DNA from: CAZYWA01 sp964650975 [NCBI: uncultured bacterium]
GTDB taxonomy: Bacteria > JADJOY01
Assembly: GCA_964650975.1 (NCBI GenBank)
Contig: CAZYWA010000477.1
Coordinates: 1 to 6,182 of the forward strand
Length of the DNA: 6,182 nucleotides
Direction of reading: 5' to 3'
Positions 4,820-6,182 of this stretch are shown piece after piece. The translations under genes were made by a program, and so were the position numbers. Within the stretch, counting starts at the first letter, position 1, and every line of letters starts with the position of its first letter. The notes below the pieces were generated by a model. The model ran no database searches and was not told the DNA's origin. It saw only the letters and a program-made list of their open reading frames with translations.

Positions 4820-6182
4820 CGAAACGCTCCACGCCAACGCCCCCAGCGCTCGAGGGGTGGCGAGCGGCGCCGCTGGTGCTGCTCGACGGCGTGGTGTTCG
4901 TGGTGGCGATGTACCGGGCACTCGACTTCGCGCTGCTCGGGGTCGACGGCGTGGTGTCGCACGCGACCGGCTTCGGCGCCATGACCGCCATCGGCGTCGG
5001 CTTGCTGGCGCTCTTCGCGCTGCAGCAGCGGTTCCTGCCGATCCGCTCCCGTGAGCACCTCGTCGACCAGCTGCTGGGAGTCGCGCTCGCGTTCGCCCTG
5101 CCGATCGCGCTGGTCACGCGTGGCGTCCAGAAGGGCTACAGCCAGGTGTGGATCCCGCTCGAGTGGCACAAGGTCGCCAAGAACATCACGCTCATGAGCG
5201 GCATCACCCGCGAGCTCCCGGCCGCGGAAATCGCGCTGGTGCTGCTCTTCGCGCTGGCCTTCGTCACCCGCCGCAAGATTCCGATGTGGCTCTCGGGCTT
5301 GGCGGTCCTGGGCTGGGCCACGACCAGCACCGTCTACATCGTGTTCCGGCTCGGCTCGAGCAAGATGCACGCGTACCTGATCGCGTTCGTGCTGCCGCTG
5401 GTGCTGGCGATCGGCGCCGCAAGCGCCAACTACGTCCGCTGGGCGCTGCGGTTCCTGGTGGTCGGTGCCTTCGGCACGGTGATCCTCTACCACTACGTGG
5501 GCCTGGTGCCGTGGAAGCCGGTGCCGCCGCTCGAGCGCAATCCCGGGTTCACCAAGCTCTATCCCGCGCCCGGCGCGAAGCCGGATTTCCTGCTCGAGTA
5601 CATGCGTGAGTTCGCGCTCTCCGACGACCGGCGCTTCCTCTACACCTGCTACGGACCGAGCTCGGGAATGGTGCGGATCGAGACCGCCACCGGCCGGGCG
5701 CAACAGATCGAGTTCCCCGGGCTCGCGCGCTACCTGCGCTGGGAGCCGCGCGACCAGACCTTGCTCAGCATGGACTGGGACAAGGGCGATTTCCTGGTCT
5801 TCTCGGGCGATCCGTTCGAGCTCAAGCAGCGCACCAACCTGCTCGAGGACGGCCGGATCGCGCCGTGGTCGTTCGCTGTCACCGAGCAGCACCTCTACAT
5901 CACCTTCCACGAGCGGCCGATCCTGGCCGAGTACGATCGTCAGACGCTCGAGCTCGAGCGGCAGATCTCGTTTCGCGACCAGGGGTACACCAAGTTCAAC
6001 GCGGGAGCGCTCAAGGTCCTCTACGATCCGGAGAGCGCGATGCTCTACGCCGAGGTCGGCATGACCGACGCGAACGACCGCTTCCTGCTGGTCCAGGTCG
6101 ATCCCCAGACCTTCACGGTTCGCCAGACCGCGGTGCTGCCCGAAGGCGGGCTCGATTTCATCGTGATCCCCGGTCATCACCG
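4816..6182 (+). CDS. Seven-segment membrane protein with beta-propeller (paralogue 2), 3' end off the right edge
   Basis: ATG 4816 opens a frame of 455 codons with no stop to the window end. Hydrophobic segments fall near residues 17-36, 52-71, 86-101, 136-150, 157-177, 186-205 and 210-232. Basic loops at 72-81, 151-154 and 206-212 give the same N-in, C-out topology as the first operon gene. Shared landmarks are Asp24 in segment 1, GVDG (42-45), ALP (94-96), the outer loop KGYS..W...EWHK...N (106-123), HYVGL (226-230), YGPSSG (279-284), a DW pair, SFR (385-387) and a GGL turn. From the first operon gene's length, about 105 residues (blades 5-7 of a predicted seven-bladed propeller) are missing to the right. 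The N-terminal 16 residues are Thr/Pro-rich and differ from the paralogue. There is no recognisable catalytic signature, and function is unknown. Being kept beside its diverged copy and the lipoprotein suggests non-redundant partners, perhaps a heteromer. Confidence 0.87.
   Translation, partial: MTKRSTPTPPALEGWRAAPLVLLDGVVFVVAMYRALDFALLGVDGVVSHATGFGAMTAIGVGLLALFALQQRFLPIRSREHLVDQLLGVALAFALPIALVTRGVQKGYSQVWIPLEWHKVAKNITLMSGITRELPAAEIALVLLFALAFVTRRKIPMWLSGLAVLGWATTSTVYIVFRLGSSKMHAYLIAFVLPLVLAIGAASANYVRWALRFLVVGAFGTVILYHYVGLVPWKPVPPLERNPGFTKLYPAPGAKPDFLLEYMREFALSDDRRFLYTCYGPSSGMVRIETATGRAQQIEFPGLARYLRWEPRDQTLLSMDWDKGDFLVFSGDPFELKQRTNLLEDGRIAPWSFAVTEQHLYITFHERPILAEYDRQTLELERQISFRDQGYTKFNAGALKVLYDPESAMLYAEVGMTDANDRFLLVQVDPQTFTVRQTAVLPEGGLDFIVIPGHH

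Noticed and set aside
4747-6180. Minus-strand ORF of 477 codons, the longest on that strand
   Set aside because: It is antisense to the second membrane-propeller gene. It is rich in His, Arg, Gln and Glu with no domain, while the plus frame aligns with the first paralogue.

Overview
The window is very GC-rich (roughly two-thirds G+C by eye, with G or C at most third codon positions). It carries a lipoprotein-type signal peptide, so a Gram-negative, high-GC bacterium is the natural reading. A myxobacterial or other deltaproteobacterial-type lineage, or an uncultured relative, would fit, but nothing here fixes the taxon. No RNA genes, mobile elements, CRISPR arrays or convincing intrinsic terminators were seen. 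Nearly all of the DNA is coding.

Layout. (1) Bases 1-966, minus strand: the 5' 322 codons of a polytopic membrane protein that runs off the left edge. (2) About 967-1085: a short divergent intergenic region. It holds a run of ten C (991-1000), a TATGAT hexamer just before that run, and a 36-codon open leader whose stop codon overlaps the start of the next gene. (3) Bases 1086-6182, plus strand: three tightly packed genes joined by two ATGA (4-base) overlaps, clearly one transcription unit. They are a protein with seven predicted membrane segments and a C-terminal beta-propeller (558 aa), a lipoprotein made almost entirely of LVIVD-like beta-propeller repeats (686 aa), and a second membrane-plus-propeller protein (455 residues visible, truncated by the right edge).

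Main observation. The first and third plus-strand genes are diverged paralogues. They share the same seven-segment membrane domain, the same junction motif (HYVGL) and the same propeller (YGP[TS]SG, DW, SFR, GGL landmarks). A 72-residue stretch aligns without gaps at 27 identities, counted by hand. The pair flanks a propeller lipoprotein, so all three products appear to place beta-propellers in the periplasm or at its membranes. I do not recognise this as a named system. The most economical reading is a membrane-anchored, multi-propeller periplasmic assembly made from one translationally coupled operon. Its substrate and biochemical role cannot be read from the sequence.
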